From the NCBI GenBank assembly GCA_020639155.1, contig JACKHF010000001.1, forward strand, positions 1,364,001 to 1,428,000: a stretch of DNA of 64,000 bases, given 5' to 3'. Positions 55,167 to 64,000 of this stretch are shown piece by piece. Numbering within the stretch: the first letter of the stretch is position 1; every line of letters starts with the position of its first letter. A program made the position numbers and the translations under genes. A model generated the notes under the pieces. It worked only from the letters and a program-made list of their open reading frames with translations. It had not been told where the DNA came from and searched no databases. The DNA is from Phycisphaeraceae bacterium (lineage in GTDB: Bacteria > Planctomycetota > Phycisphaerae > Phycisphaerales > UBA1924).

Positions 55167-56546
55167 ATGGCAAGTATCGCGAGAGACAGTGGCGGATCGA
55201 AACGGATTCAGTTTGTGAATGGCGATGGTGAGCGCAAGACGATCAGGCTCGGCAAAGTACCCGTCAAGGCTGCCGAGACGTTCAAGCTGCGCGTGGAGAA
55301 ACTGCTCGCGTGTACCGCTACGGGGCAGCCGATGGATGCGCAACTTGCTGCCTGGGTCGGTGATCTGCCCGAAAAGATGCACGAACGGCTCGCGCGTGCT
55401 GATCTAGTTGAGCCTCGCGCCGGCGCGGCCATCGTGACGCTTGGCGGCCTGCTGGAGCGGTACAAGAGTGCGTCAACCGTGAAGCCATCGACGCGCGCAG
55501 CATACAAGCAGACGATGGACAGCCTGCGAGAACACTTCGGCGATGATCGACCTATCCGTTCGATCACATCCGAGGATGCAGACAAGTGGCGGAGTTGGAT
55601 CGCAGACCCCGAGCAATGTGGGCGCACACTCGCGCCAGCAACGATAGCCAAGCGTGTGTTCGTGGCTCGCGCAATCTTCAAGCGGGCAGTGAGATGGGAG
55701 CTGATCGAGTCCAGCCCATTCATTGGTGTGCGCGCCGGCTCGCAAGCAAACCCAGACCGGTCAGCCTACGTCAGCCGCGAGACGATTCAGGCTGTGCTTG
55801 ACGCGTGCCCCGATGCGGAGTGGCGCGCGATCGTTGCACTGACTCGTTTCGCTGGGTTGCGATGCCCGTCAGAGGTCGGATTGCTTCGCTGGTCGGATGT
55901 GAACTGGGAGCGCGGGCGCTTGACGGTGCGCAGTCCCAAGACTGCGGGGCACGAGGGACACGCGGTGCGGGTTGTACCAATCGTCCCGGAGTTGCGCTCG
56001 ATCTTGCTGGACGTGTTCGAGCACGCGACGGTGGGAGAGGAGCAGGTTGTGCCCCGGCTCAAAGATCCGCGAGCGAATCTGCGCACGCAGATGCAACGGA
56101 TCATCGCCCGAGCTGGCGAGACACCGTGGCCGAGGTTGTTCCACAACCTGCGTGCGTCGTGTGCGTGTGACTGGGTCGAGCAGTTCCCTGCCCACGTTGC
56201 AGCCGGATGGCTGGGGCACAGTCCACTTATCGCTGCTCAGCACTATCTGCAGACTCGGGATGAGCACTTCAACTTGGCTGCGGGCCTAGAGGCTCAGGAC
56301 AGCAATGGGGAGGCGGTCCAAAAAAGCGGCGCAGAATGCGGCGCACGAGTGGCGCAATTTGCGGCGCAGCACACATCCGCGACCGTTCGCACAGATTCGC
56401 ACCAATCGATCAAAACACCGAGAAATACAGGGGTTTTGCGAGCCGACGCGAACACACGCGAATCGGCTACAAACAAGGAAAGTGGGCGAAGAGGGATTCG
56501 AACCCCCGAAGGCATTGCCAGCAGATTTACAGTCTGCCCCGTTTGA
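55167..56546 (+). CDS. tyrosine recombinase/integrase
   Basis: ATG 55167 has GGTGAGG just upstream. N-terminal core-binding (SAM-like) domain: ATVTLGGLLERYKSAS-like start, TRAAYKQTMDSLREHFG. Catalytic domain: Arg in FAGLRCPSEVGLL (about 231), HNLRASCA (His 326, Arg 329), and GHSPLIAAQHYLQ (His about 351, nucleophile Tyr about 360). The C-terminal 80 residues are low-complexity and run into the tRNA-Tyr gene antisense, so the last 20 codons are read from tRNA sequence. It catalyses integration at the tRNA-Tyr 3' end. Confidence 0.92.
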   Translation: MASIARDSGGSKRIQFVNGDGERKTIRLGKVPVKAAETFKLRVEKLLACTATGQPMDAQLAAWVGDLPEKMHERLARADLVEPRAGAAIVTLGGLLERYKSASTVKPSTRAAYKQTMDSLREHFGDDRPIRSITSEDADKWRSWIADPEQCGRTLAPATIAKRVFVARAIFKRAVRWELIESSPFIGVRAGSQANPDRSAYVSRETIQAVLDACPDAEWRAIVALTRFAGLRCPSEVGLLRWSDVNWERGRLTVRSPKTAGHEGHAVRVVPIVPELRSILLDVFEHATVGEEQVVPRLKDPRANLRTQMQRIIARAGETPWPRLFHNLRASCACDWVEQFPAHVAAGWLGHSPLIAAQHYLQTRDEHFNLAAGLEAQDSNGEAVQKSGAECGARVAQFAAQHTSATVRTDSHQSIKTPRNTGVLRADANTRESATNKESGRRGIRTPEGIASRFTVCPV

Positions 56547-56564
56547 CCACTCCGGCATTCGCCC
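56483..56564 (-). tRNA. tRNA-Tyr (GUA)
   Basis: Read on the minus strand: acceptor GGGCGAA (56,564-56,558) pairs with TTCGCCC (56,490-56,484), discriminator A at 56,483. The anticodon stem GCAGA/TCTGC flanks the loop CTGTAAA with anticodon GTA. A long variable arm (TGGCAATGCCTTC) marks class II, as expected for bacterial tRNA-Tyr. T-loop TTCGAAT is normal. CCA is not encoded. Its 3' half is the attachment site of the element. Confidence 0.95.
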
Positions 56565-56694
56565 GCATTGCATTGCAACAGACCGTCAGGCCCGCGCGTG
56601 GCAGGCTCATCGGACCGGTTAAGCCGGGAATATAGGCACAAACCCGCGAAACTACAAGAAAAACGCCCTTGTGGGGTCAATACGATGTGTCTTG

Positions 56695-58029
56695 ATGCCC
56701 AATCTGCCCCCACAATCCGATACAAGCCCGGTCCCTCCAAGTCCGCTGCTGGCTTTGATCAATCCGGGCGACGATCAACTGGTCCCGTATGCGATCGAGT
56801 CTGAGGCCGAACTGGTGGTGCCTGCGATCCCGATGCTCTCGCATCTCGTGCCGCCAGCGATCGAGTACGCCACACTTCGCACCTCGTGCGTGATGTTTGA
56901 TGAGCCGCACAGACGCGTTCTCACGGTCCGCGGAAATGATCGTGTCGGTTTTCTGAACTCGATGCTCACGCAGGAACTCAAAGACATCGGTGACGAGGGG
57001 AGGCCGAACGCGCGCTCGTCGTTCTGGCTGAACCAGAAGGGGCGTATCCAGACGGATCTTCGTGCGGTGGCGATTGCTGATCGCATCATGATGACGTGCG
57101 ATGCGCACGATGCGAGCGCGTGCGCGAGATCACTCGATACATTCCTCTTTGCTGAGGACGTTGCTATCCAGGAAGCGCACACAGAGTGGCATTGTTTCAG
57201 CCTGCATGGTCCAGCGTCGCGCGATCTGCTCGCGGAAGCCACCACGAACGCAGACGCCGCGCACAGGGTTCGCGAACTGGATGAGGATCATGCGATCGAG
57301 ATCGACATCGGCAGCTCCCGTGTCGTCGTTGATCGATGCGATATTGCTGGTGTCGTCGGGCTTTCGCTTCTTGTTCCACGTGACCATGCAGTGGATGTTG
57401 CAGAGAAACTACTGACACTCGGGAACTGGCAGCGGCACGAGCCGATGTACGAGGCGAACGCTGCAATCGAGAAACACCTCGCTCATCTCGAAGACCCGAG
57501 CACAAAGACGCGCATACGGCCCATCGGGTGGTACGCGATGAACACAGCGCGTATTGAAGCGGGCACGCCCATCTTCCACGTGGACTTCGGCACAACATCA
57601 CTTCCTGCGGAAACGAGCGTGCTCAACGATCGCGTATCGTTCACGAAAGGGTGCTATCTCGGGCAGGAGGTGGTCGCTCGTATGCACGCGCGCGGGGCTG
57701 GCAAGCAGTTTGTCCGCGCGCTCAAGCCCGTCGAAGCGGACGGAATCCCCATCCCGCGTGACGCGCATAACCAATATCTCCTCTCAGTCGCTGGAACGCC
57801 GTTGTTTCCAATGGAGTCGCGCAATGCGCTCCTGCGAGGAGACATTGATGTAGGGCAGCAGCATGTCGGCACCATCACCAGCGCCACCATCAGCCCCATG
57901 CTCTCCGGGCTTCCCGTCGCACTTGCGACCGTGAAGTGGAAGCACGCTGCGCCCGGCACAAATCTGCTGACCATCGCGGAGGGCGAGCTTGTTGTGATGC
58001 AGGTGCAGGAAGAACTGAGATTTGTATAA
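56695..58029 (+). CDS. YgfZ/GcvT-like folate-binding protein
   Basis: ATG 56695 (MPNLPPQ) is preferred; the frame is open to GTG 56671. The C-terminal signature KGCYLGQEVVARMHARG is the YgfZ hallmark (K-G-C-Y-x-G-Q-E), and the preceding domains (GNDRVGFLNSMLTQEL, NQKGRIQTDLRAVAIADRI) follow the GcvT fold. YgfZ (IbaG/IscA-linked) helps maturation or repair of Fe-S enzymes using folate. At 444 aa it is longer than E. coli YgfZ (326). Confidence 0.85.
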   Translation: MPNLPPQSDTSPVPPSPLLALINPGDDQLVPYAIESEAELVVPAIPMLSHLVPPAIEYATLRTSCVMFDEPHRRVLTVRGNDRVGFLNSMLTQELKDIGDEGRPNARSSFWLNQKGRIQTDLRAVAIADRIMMTCDAHDASACARSLDTFLFAEDVAIQEAHTEWHCFSLHGPASRDLLAEATTNADAAHRVRELDEDHAIEIDIGSSRVVVDRCDIAGVVGLSLLVPRDHAVDVAEKLLTLGNWQRHEPMYEANAAIEKHLAHLEDPSTKTRIRPIGWYAMNTARIEAGTPIFHVDFGTTSLPAETSVLNDRVSFTKGCYLGQEVVARMHARGAGKQFVRALKPVEADGIPIPRDAHNQYLLSVAGTPLFPMESRNALLRGDIDVGQQHVGTITSATISPMLSGLPVALATVKWKHAAPGTNLLTIAEGELVVMQVQEELRFV

Positions 58030-58031
58030 GG

Positions 58032-58430
58032 ATGCTGGGCGTGTCGGATCCTGTGCTTGACATTGTGCGAGAACGCATGCGTGAGATTCGAATGCGGGAG
58101 GGAGGCTCGATCGAATCTTGCCGCGCGGTTGTGCTATATGCTGGCAATGTTCCGGACGCGGAAAGTTTCGAGTCGTTCCGGCGTCAGATGCGCGAACACC
58201 CTCGCGTTGCGCACACAGAAGATGATGCTGTTTCGATCATGGAAGATATTTACAGCTTTGTGCTTGTGTGGGATGAGCCGCTGGGCACGGGCATCGAGCA
58301 GCATCTTTGCACGCTGGTGGAGGTCGTCGATCCTTTCGATCCGTTTGTGCGCTCGTTTGAGTCTGCGACAAACCCGGTTCGAGCTGTGATCACAGATGAA
58401 ATGACAGCGAAATCGGCGCCGTTGGTGTGA
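58032..58430 (+). CDS. hypothetical protein, 132 aa
   Basis: ATG 58032 is 2 nt after the previous stop, implying cotranscription. The protein is soluble and alpha/beta-like (DIVRERMREIRMREGGSIES, EDIYSFVLVWDEPLG, LVEVVDPFDPFV). No family recognised. Confidence 0.6.
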   Translation: MLGVSDPVLDIVRERMREIRMREGGSIESCRAVVLYAGNVPDAESFESFRRQMREHPRVAHTEDDAVSIMEDIYSFVLVWDEPLGTGIEQHLCTLVEVVDPFDPFVRSFESATNPVRAVITDEMTAKSAPLV

Positions 58431-58569
58431 TCTGTATTGGCGGAGCAGCCCCTTGAGACGAAATGTGACGAGATTCGTAAGTCATTCGATACACGGTGCC
58501 ACTGCTTCATCGTAACGCGATAGCAATCTGTGGGACAGACCTATACACTGGTGCCTCCTTTGTGCCAAA

Positions 58570-59565
58570 TTACTGGCATCCGGCTGCATATTGATTTCCA
58601 TAGCAAATATAATCGAATATGTTCAATATGCCATTCATGTCGCAATCGGCATCACATGTCAGTGAATCAGGAACAAAGACAACAGCAATTGGGTCGCCGC
58701 TGAGTCCGCCAGTTAATGGGATTAAAAACTCTCCGATATATTGTCCTGTCGTTCGATCATACTTCAGGAACCGACCATTCCCACCAAGATCAACCACATA
58801 TAGAACATTCGGCTCTGGGCCAATAGTGATGTACTGGGGATTCATTGGAAAGACTTTAGTCTTTGGCGGCAAAAGTTGGGTCACAAGACCATTATTTAAA
58901 TCTTTTACAATAATATTATCTGTTTCCGGTGATGATACAAAGAGCCTGTTTTGTGGGTCAATTACGCAACTATTCGGGGAGTTAAGGCCTGCTTGCTGCA
59001 CACTAATTGCCTCTTCAATAAATATCCCCGTGCTGCTGTACTTCAGTACACGGTCAGAGTTGTCGCTGACCACATACCAGTTACCCATGGAATCCTGAGC
59101 AAGATCGTGCGGTCCATCAAGTGCGTTGCCAGGCTCGATAAACGGGCTGATTTGTCCGCTCGCAGTGTCGACTCTGACTACCCGATCATTTCCAAAGCTT
59201 GTAACATACATCATGCCGTCGCTGCCGAATGCGAAGCCCGATGGTGATTGCACTCCGCCCGCACCCGGTGCGATCGCTTGTACACGAGGTTTGCCAGTAA
59301 TGCCATCGTAACGAAGCACGTTATTGCTCACGGTTGCAGATACATAGAGATCGCCATCCGGGCCAAACACAGCCTTGTGTGGGCCATCAAGATTGGTGAG
59401 GCCGGTACCAACAAAGTGGTCAACGGGTGAACCGCTCGGATAGTCGTACCGCACAACTTTGTCTCCGCCAAAGTCGACAACAAGAATCTGTGACTGTGCA
59501 TACCCATAGCTTGCACACAAGCTGCCAATGCACATTGTTACAGACATCAAGCCGTTGCTCTGCAT
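58570..59565 (-). CDS. secreted NHL-like beta-propeller protein with dockerin-like tail
   Basis: Signal peptide MSVTMCIGSLCASYGYA, cleaved before QSQ. About six NHL-type repeats follow (LDGPHKAVFGPDGDLYVS, PSGFAFGSDGMMYVTS, GPHDLAQDSMGNWYVV, PNSCVIDPQNRLFVSS), giving a six-bladed propeller. The C-terminus CDADCDMNGILNIFDYICYG-N ending AAGCQ is almost the same as the tail at 23,306-25,036. Only the last motif of the usual pair is present. Likely extracellular; ligand unknown. Confidence 0.82.
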   Translation of the reverse strand: MQSNGLMSVTMCIGSLCASYGYAQSQILVVDFGGDKVVRYDYPSGSPVDHFVGTGLTNLDGPHKAVFGPDGDLYVSATVSNNVLRYDGITGKPRVQAIAPGAGGVQSPSGFAFGSDGMMYVTSFGNDRVVRVDTASGQISPFIEPGNALDGPHDLAQDSMGNWYVVSDNSDRVLKYSSTGIFIEEAISVQQAGLNSPNSCVIDPQNRLFVSSPETDNIIVKDLNNGLVTQLLPPKTKVFPMNPQYITIGPEPNVLYVVDLGGNGRFLKYDRTTGQYIGEFLIPLTGGLSGDPIAVVFVPDSLTCDADCDMNGILNIFDYICYGNQYAAGCQ

Positions 59566-59692
59566 AACCGTGCTCCAGAAGTTCAGACGACTTAAAATAG
59601 CTCACGACGTGTTCAAGCTTTGGTGGTTTATTTTATCAATATGTCTGAGCTGCTGTTCGTATCTTGAGCTAGGTAAGATTGCTAGTTTTGAG

Positions 59693-60448
59693 TTACTCCG
59701 CCTGCACGGCGTTCCTCAACACACCAATCTTCTCCACCTCGACCTCGACGACGTCACCGGGTTTGAGCCATTGCGAAGGTTTCATAGCTGCGCCGACACC
59801 CTCGGGTGTGCCGGTCATGATGACGGTGCCGGGGTAGAGCGTGATCCCGCGCGAGAGATCGGAGATGAACTTTGCAACGGGGAAGATCATGTCGGACGTG
59901 TTCGAGTCCTGGCGCTGCTCGTTGTTGACACGGCACGTGATGCGAAGGCTTTGCGGATCTGGGATGCTACTTGCGGGGATAACCCAAGGTCCGATGGGGC
60001 AGAAGGAGTCGAAGCTCTTGCCTCGGACGTACTGCCCGCCCGATCCGTTGCGCTGCCACCATCGCGCGGTCACGTCGTTCCCGCACGTGTACCCGAGGAC
60101 GTGCGAGAGTGCGTCGGCTTCGGACACGTTGCGCATTTCCTTGCCGATAATGACGACGAGTTCCGCTTCATAATCGATCTGATTGCCGCCGGAGTCCGGC
60201 TCGATTGCCGCCGGTGGGATGACGATGTCGTCACCGTGCAGACGTGCGGTGCCGGGAAGTTTCGTGAAGATGATGGGGCGCTCGTTGACCTCGTGCCCCT
60301 GCTCCTTCGCATGCGCTGCGTAGTTGCGTCCGAGGCAGATAATCGTGTGCAGATGCAGATCGCCCGCGGGTGTTTCAACGGCAATACCGAAGGGCGATGC
60401 TTTTTTCAGCGTCATTGCGCCCGCAGGCATAGAAGCGTATGTTGACAT
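59693..60448 (-). CDS. fumarylacetoacetate hydrolase family protein
   Basis: ATG 60448. The FAH core is visible: IICLGRNYAAHAKEQGHE, IIFTKLPGTARLHGDDI, metal ligands in DYEAELVVIIGKEMRNV, GYTCGNDVTARWWQ, RGKSFDSFCPIGPW, and TVIMTGTPEGVGAAM. These enzymes hydrolyse or decarboxylate beta-diketo acids in aromatic and sugar-acid catabolism. 251 aa is a normal length. It lies 57 nt after dnaN on the same strand. The actual substrate is unknown. Confidence 0.88.
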   Translation of the reverse strand: MSTYASMPAGAMTLKKASPFGIAVETPAGDLHLHTIICLGRNYAAHAKEQGHEVNERPIIFTKLPGTARLHGDDIVIPPAAIEPDSGGNQIDYEAELVVIIGKEMRNVSEADALSHVLGYTCGNDVTARWWQRNGSGGQYVRGKSFDSFCPIGPWVIPASSIPDPQSLRITCRVNNEQRQDSNTSDMIFPVAKFISDLSRGITLYPGTVIMTGTPEGVGAAMKPSQWLKPGDVVEVEVEKIGVLRNAVQAE

Positions 60449-60505
60449 GGCGACACGTCACTCCGTGTGGATGTGGGTTTCTACTGGATGGTGGTGCGAG
60501 GGCTG

Positions 60506-61684
60506 TTACGTCAGATTCACCGGCATGACAACGTACAGGAAGTCGTCGCCCGATTTGACGATGCCGGGCTTTGTTGTTGGCCCCGGCTTGGGTGGTGCCT
60601 TCAGTTCAAACACGACATTCGGATCGGTGATGATCTTGAGCGCATCAGAGATAAACACCGGGTTGAACCCGACCTCGACATCGTCGCCGTTGTACCCTGC
60701 GAGGGACGCTTCGATGCGAGCTTCCCCCATCTCTGGTGCCCGGCTCGACATCTCGACGGACTTGTTCGCGCCAGAGAACGCCATACGCACGCCGCGTGAT
60801 TCCTCGTTGGTGAGCAGCGCTGCGCGACGGACCGCTGACAGGAACACCTCACGATCGAGCGTGACTGTGACGTTCTGATCCTTTGGTATGACTTCGTCGT
60901 ATGGCGGGAACGTGCCCTCAACAAGATTGGAGCTGAGCACGGCGCGCGGATCGTCCGCGCCACCAATCGCAAAGTGCGCCTGGTTGTCGTTGACAGCGAT
61001 GATGATCTCGTCATCGTCTCGCAGTATCTTCTGGAGCAGCGCGAGCGCCTTTGTCGGTACGATGCACGATGCCGATTCGGTGGACTTCGTGCCTGATGGT
61101 CCGCGTGCGAGCGCGAGCCTGCGACCGTCCGTCGAGACCATCTCGAGCTTCTTGCCGGTAATATGGAACAGCACACCGTTGATCGCGTAGCGCGAGTTTT
61201 CGCGCGCGGTTGCAAAGAGCGTACGTGCGATCATGCGAGAGAGCGTCTCGCCCTGTTGTGTGGAATGGATGCGCGTCTTGCCGCCACCGCCATTTACAAC
61301 ATCAGCAAAGTCTGGCAGATCCGGGAAGTCTGTCGCAGAGTACCCGTGGAGTGTGAACTGGGCATCCTTGCCTGAGATGGTGCAGGTCTCGCCTTTCACT
61401 TCAACAGTGAGTGATGTCTCAGAGTCTTCTGCTTGCACGATCTGACGGAGCTTGTCCGCGGGGATGAGCGCGCTACCTGGACGTTCGACGTCGACGCGAT
61501 CGGTGTGCAGTGTCAGCGCGATCTCTGCGTCGGTGCCAGCGAGTGTGAGCTCGGACACGTCGCCATCCTTGCGTGCTGTCATCAGCACGCAGGTGAGTTG
61601 CGGCTTTGGTGTGCGCGAAGCAACCACGCCTGAAACCATATTTACAGCGTCGAGCAACGCGCCGCGATCGCAGATAACCTTCAT
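60506..61684 (-). CDS. dnaN: DNA polymerase III sliding clamp (beta subunit)
   Basis: ATG 61684 has GGGAGG 5 nt upstream, so the longer frame is not used. The 392-aa protein shows three clamp domains: MKVICDRGALLDAVNMVSGV, TCVLMTARKDG, ATDFPDLPDF, RYAINGVLFHI and TDGRRLALARG in domain 2, LLTNEESRGVRMAFSG and the C-terminal YVVMPVNL-type end (here YVVMPVNLT). It tethers DNA polymerase to DNA. dnaA and recF are not adjacent. Confidence 0.95.
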   Translation of the reverse strand: MKVICDRGALLDAVNMVSGVVASRTPKPQLTCVLMTARKDGDVSELTLAGTDAEIALTLHTDRVDVERPGSALIPADKLRQIVQAEDSETSLTVEVKGETCTISGKDAQFTLHGYSATDFPDLPDFADVVNGGGGKTRIHSTQQGETLSRMIARTLFATARENSRYAINGVLFHITGKKLEMVSTDGRRLALARGPSGTKSTESASCIVPTKALALLQKILRDDDEIIIAVNDNQAHFAIGGADDPRAVLSSNLVEGTFPPYDEVIPKDQNVTVTLDREVFLSAVRRAALLTNEESRGVRMAFSGANKSVEMSSRAPEMGEARIEASLAGYNGDDVEVGFNPVFISDALKIITDPNVVFELKAPPKPGPTTKPGIVKSGDDFLYVVMPVNLT

Positions 61685-62104
61685 GCAGTCCTCCCGATGT
61701 AGAAACCCAATATATTGCCGCTGAGTGTAGCCCTGCGAGAGGGCGCCAATCGACTGACGATTGCCTATCAAACCCCGATCGCTGGTATGGGTAAGGTTTC
61801 CCGGCACAGAATATCGTGGGTTGGATTTCTATTGGGGTCCTGCCCAATTCACACGATTTCACCTTGGCAGGTACCAACTTTTGTTGTCTTTGATGGGTCG
61901 ATTGCTGATACTACATCTCAACATCCGCACGGTGCCAGGCGGCGATGTGTATGTTCGCATTCTGTACGGAATGCCAGCAGCGCGGCAAGCCCGCGCGGTT
62001 GGTGCGAACAGACTGGCCCGAACCCTCCAGACTGTCGCGCTGTATCACGTCAGCCCCGCGCTGCACATTGTCGTTGTGCGCGCTGAACACGAAGGAGTGC
62101 CCCG
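61685..62104. other. divergent intergenic region
   Basis: The 420 bp between dnaN and transketolase (divergent) should carry both promoters. Open frames crossing it have no recognisable content. AAGGAG at about 62,092 is the SD of the transketolase gene. Confidence 0.4.
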
Positions 62105-64000
62105 ATGTCATTTGAAGCAGCAATTCACGCGCAGGCCATCGACCTCGGAAAGACCTCGCTTGAGATGACAGCAGCTGCGGGATCGGGCCACCCGACCACA
62201 GCACTCAGTCTGGCTCACATCGTCACCATCCTCATGTTCGATGCAATGCGCTGGTCGCCCGACTATCCCGATTATCCCACATCAGACCGTCTTGTACTTT
62301 CAGAGGGGCATGCTGTTCCGATCGTGTACGCGGCAGCGTGCAAACTCGGTGTTGTTGTTGGTAAGGATGAGGCGAGCCGGCGCAAGCTTGCGCAGGATGA
62401 ATGGAAGACACTTCGCGAAGCAGACTCATTGCTCGATGGACATCCCAATCCGATGGAAGGGTTCCCGTTCTTTGATGCAGCTACCGGCTCGCTTGGTCAG
62501 GGACTCAGCGTTGCGCTTGGTCTTGGTGAAGCAGCACGATTTGACGGATTCGACAAGCACATTTACTGCATCATCGGTGATGGCGAAGCACGCGAGGGAC
62601 AGATCACGGAAGCCATTGATGAAATGATGGATCGTAATCTTGTGAACGTCTGCCCTATCTTCAACTGCAATCAGTACGGGCAAGCTGCACGTGTCTCCGA
62701 TCAGCAGTCTGTTGAAAAGCTCAAGGCGCGTCTTGATGCTGCCGGAATGCATGTTGTCGAGATCGATGGACACAACCCGGAGCAGATCCGCAGCGCATTG
62801 AAAACATTCGCCGAGCGCGCCCGAGCAAACAACGGCGCGCCGATGGCGATCGTTGCAAAGACTGTCAAGGGATGGGGCGCACCGTCGATCCAAGGTGGTG
62901 GCTGGCATGGCAAGCCGCCGACGGGTGATGCGCTGCAGAAGGCGCTGTCTGAACTTGATCAGCGCAGAACAGAACTCACAACAACACTCGCCAGCTCGGA
63001 CACATTCCAGATCCAGCCGCCCGCGCAGGCACCAGCGCCGACCGAGCCGATATTCGATATCCCCAGCTTCAGTCAGGCAATGAAGAAGTACGACATGGAG
63101 TCGCTGTACCACTCAGGGCGCATGGCGACTCGCCGAGCATACGGACTGGCACTCCGCGCACTCGGCCATGCAAGCAAGGATGTTGTTGTGCTCGATGCTG
63201 ATGTGTCAAACTCAACCTTTGCGGAGTGGTTCGCGAAGGACAGCGACATCAACGATCGCTTTATCGAATGCAAAATCGCAGAGCAGAACATGATCTCAAT
63301 GGGTGTAGGTCTTTCTGCTGCAGGTAAGGTGCCGTTCTGTTCGACCTTTGCCAAGTTTCTGACACGCGCGTACGACCAGATCGAGATGGCGATCTATTCT
63401 GGTGCAAACATCAAGATCGTTGGCTCTCACTCGGGCATCTCACTCGCTGCAGATGGACCGTCGCAGATGTCACTGCCGGATATCGCATGGTTCCGCTCGC
63501 TCTCAACGGTGCGTGATCATCGCGGCAATCCCGGGTGCTACATCCTCCAGCCGGCCGACGCTTTTGCTGCGTACGCGCTCACACAGACGATGGCTGAGTA
63601 TGAGGGTGTGTGCTATATGCGCACGCTGCGCCCCGACACGGAGTTCCTGTACTCCGACGATGTTGTCTTCAATCTTGGTGGGTTCGAGGTATTGCACAAG
63701 GGACGCGATGTCGCGCTTATCACATCGGGTTACACGGTGCACGAGGCGAACAAGGCAATCGAGAAACTTGATCAGGCTGGTGTTTCCGCGACGCTTGTTG
63801 ATCTGTACTCGCTCCCGTTCGATGCGGACAAGCTGATGGACCTGATCGGTGAGAACGGCGGCTATGCCATCACGATCGAGGACAACTTCGGTGCCTCAAT
63901 CGGATCAGCGGTTGCGGACGCCATTACAGAATCAGGCGACGGATTTACGCTCAAACAGATCCACGTCACACGCATCCCCAAGAGCGCGCGCTCCGAGGAC
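62105..64000 (+). CDS. tkt: transketolase (partial, 3' end beyond window)
   Basis: ATG 62105 has AAGGAG about 8 nt upstream. 632 codons are visible to the edge. The thiamine-diphosphate enzyme moves two-carbon units in the pentose phosphate pathway. Motifs: AAAGSGHPTTALS, ATGSLGQGLSVALGLGEA, GDGEAREGQITEAIDEM (ThDP/Mg site), KTVKGWGAPS; the Pyr domain has ECKIAEQNMISMGVGLSAAG and AYDQIEMA; the C-terminal domain starts at about 520. Catalytic His in SGHPT is present. A short insert rich in Pro/Ala lies near residue 295. Confidence 0.93.
   Translation, partial: MSFEAAIHAQAIDLGKTSLEMTAAAGSGHPTTALSLAHIVTILMFDAMRWSPDYPDYPTSDRLVLSEGHAVPIVYAAACKLGVVVGKDEASRRKLAQDEWKTLREADSLLDGHPNPMEGFPFFDAATGSLGQGLSVALGLGEAARFDGFDKHIYCIIGDGEAREGQITEAIDEMMDRNLVNVCPIFNCNQYGQAARVSDQQSVEKLKARLDAAGMHVVEIDGHNPEQIRSALKTFAERARANNGAPMAIVAKTVKGWGAPSIQGGGWHGKPPTGDALQKALSELDQRRTELTTTLASSDTFQIQPPAQAPAPTEPIFDIPSFSQAMKKYDMESLYHSGRMATRRAYGLALRALGHASKDVVVLDADVSNSTFAEWFAKDSDINDRFIECKIAEQNMISMGVGLSAAGKVPFCSTFAKFLTRAYDQIEMAIYSGANIKIVGSHSGISLAADGPSQMSLPDIAWFRSLSTVRDHRGNPGCYILQPADAFAAYALTQTMAEYEGVCYMRTLRPDTEFLYSDDVVFNLGGFEVLHKGRDVALITSGYTVHEANKAIEKLDQAGVSATLVDLYSLPFDADKLMDLIGENGGYAITIEDNFGASIGSAVADAITESGDGFTLKQIHVTRIPKSARSED

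Noticed and set aside
61761..62168. 135-codon plus-strand frame between dnaN and transketolase
   Set aside because: Overlaps the transketolase start in another frame and has no family resemblance; possible DciA-like gene considered but the pattern is not there.

Overview
The window reads as chromosomal DNA of a Gram-negative planctomycete, most likely of the Phycisphaerae/Phycisphaerales. This is inferred from content; there is no rRNA here. The support is secreted proteins ending in paired Asp-rich dockerin-like motifs of the DxDxNxxLNIFDYxCxGN type, HAF-repeat proteins with a PEP-CTERM-like tail (hydrophobic segment then RRRR), tyrosine integrases with planctomycete-like tails, many GTG or SD-poor starts, and outer-membrane functions (LptB, Lnt, many lipoproteins).

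Region 1 (1-22,900) is housekeeping chromosome. It holds a STAS anti-anti-sigma factor cut by the left edge, an ABC transporter ATPase, an LptB plus PEGA-lipoprotein pair, an FHA-GAF histidine kinase, PTS enzyme I, then an RNase E/G - dxr - miaA run with overlapping genes. A long minus-strand run follows: accD-lnt (4-nt overlap), a zinc-ribbon membrane protein, a HEAT lipoprotein, a coiled-coil membrane protein and a small membrane protein, closed by a clear intrinsic terminator at about 16,412-16,439.

Region 2 (23,300-32,240) carries a secreted Ig-like/dockerin-like protein, a four-lipoprotein operon (two LpoB-like proteins, a COG3014-like protein, YcfL-like), a DUF2179-type membrane protein and an AlgJ-like/AlgI-like pair for O-acetylation of a surface polysaccharide.

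Region 3 (32,280-56,500) is accessory. It is delimited by an intact tRNA-Tyr(GUA) on the minus strand (56,483-56,564) and by two more copies of its 3' end (39,631-39,650 and, weaker, 32,284-32,299). The left module (32.3-39.6 kb) has a large secreted beta-helix-like protein and three tandemly duplicated HAF-repeat/PEP-CTERM-like proteins. At 39.35-39.87 kb there are integrase relics. The right module (39.63-56.49 kb) is an integrative element: a five-gene defence-like operon (small HTH protein, type III-like restriction helicase-nuclease, DNA methyltransferase, Z1-domain ATPase, RelE-fold/UvrD helicase fusion), a gene-poor repeat-bearing spacer, then a replication/integration module (winged-helix protein, two excisionase-like HTH proteins, a primase-polymerase, a Cro-like HTH protein, and a tyrosine integrase whose 3' end runs into the tRNA gene).

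Region 4 (56,570-64,000) returns to housekeeping: a YgfZ/GcvT-like protein, a hypothetical protein, a secreted beta-propeller/dockerin-like protein, an FAH-family hydrolase, dnaN, and a transketolase cut by the right edge.

The most interesting candidate system is the 40.27-51.01 kb operon. It couples restriction-modification genes to a Z1 ATPase and to a helicase with an N-terminal toxin-fold domain.
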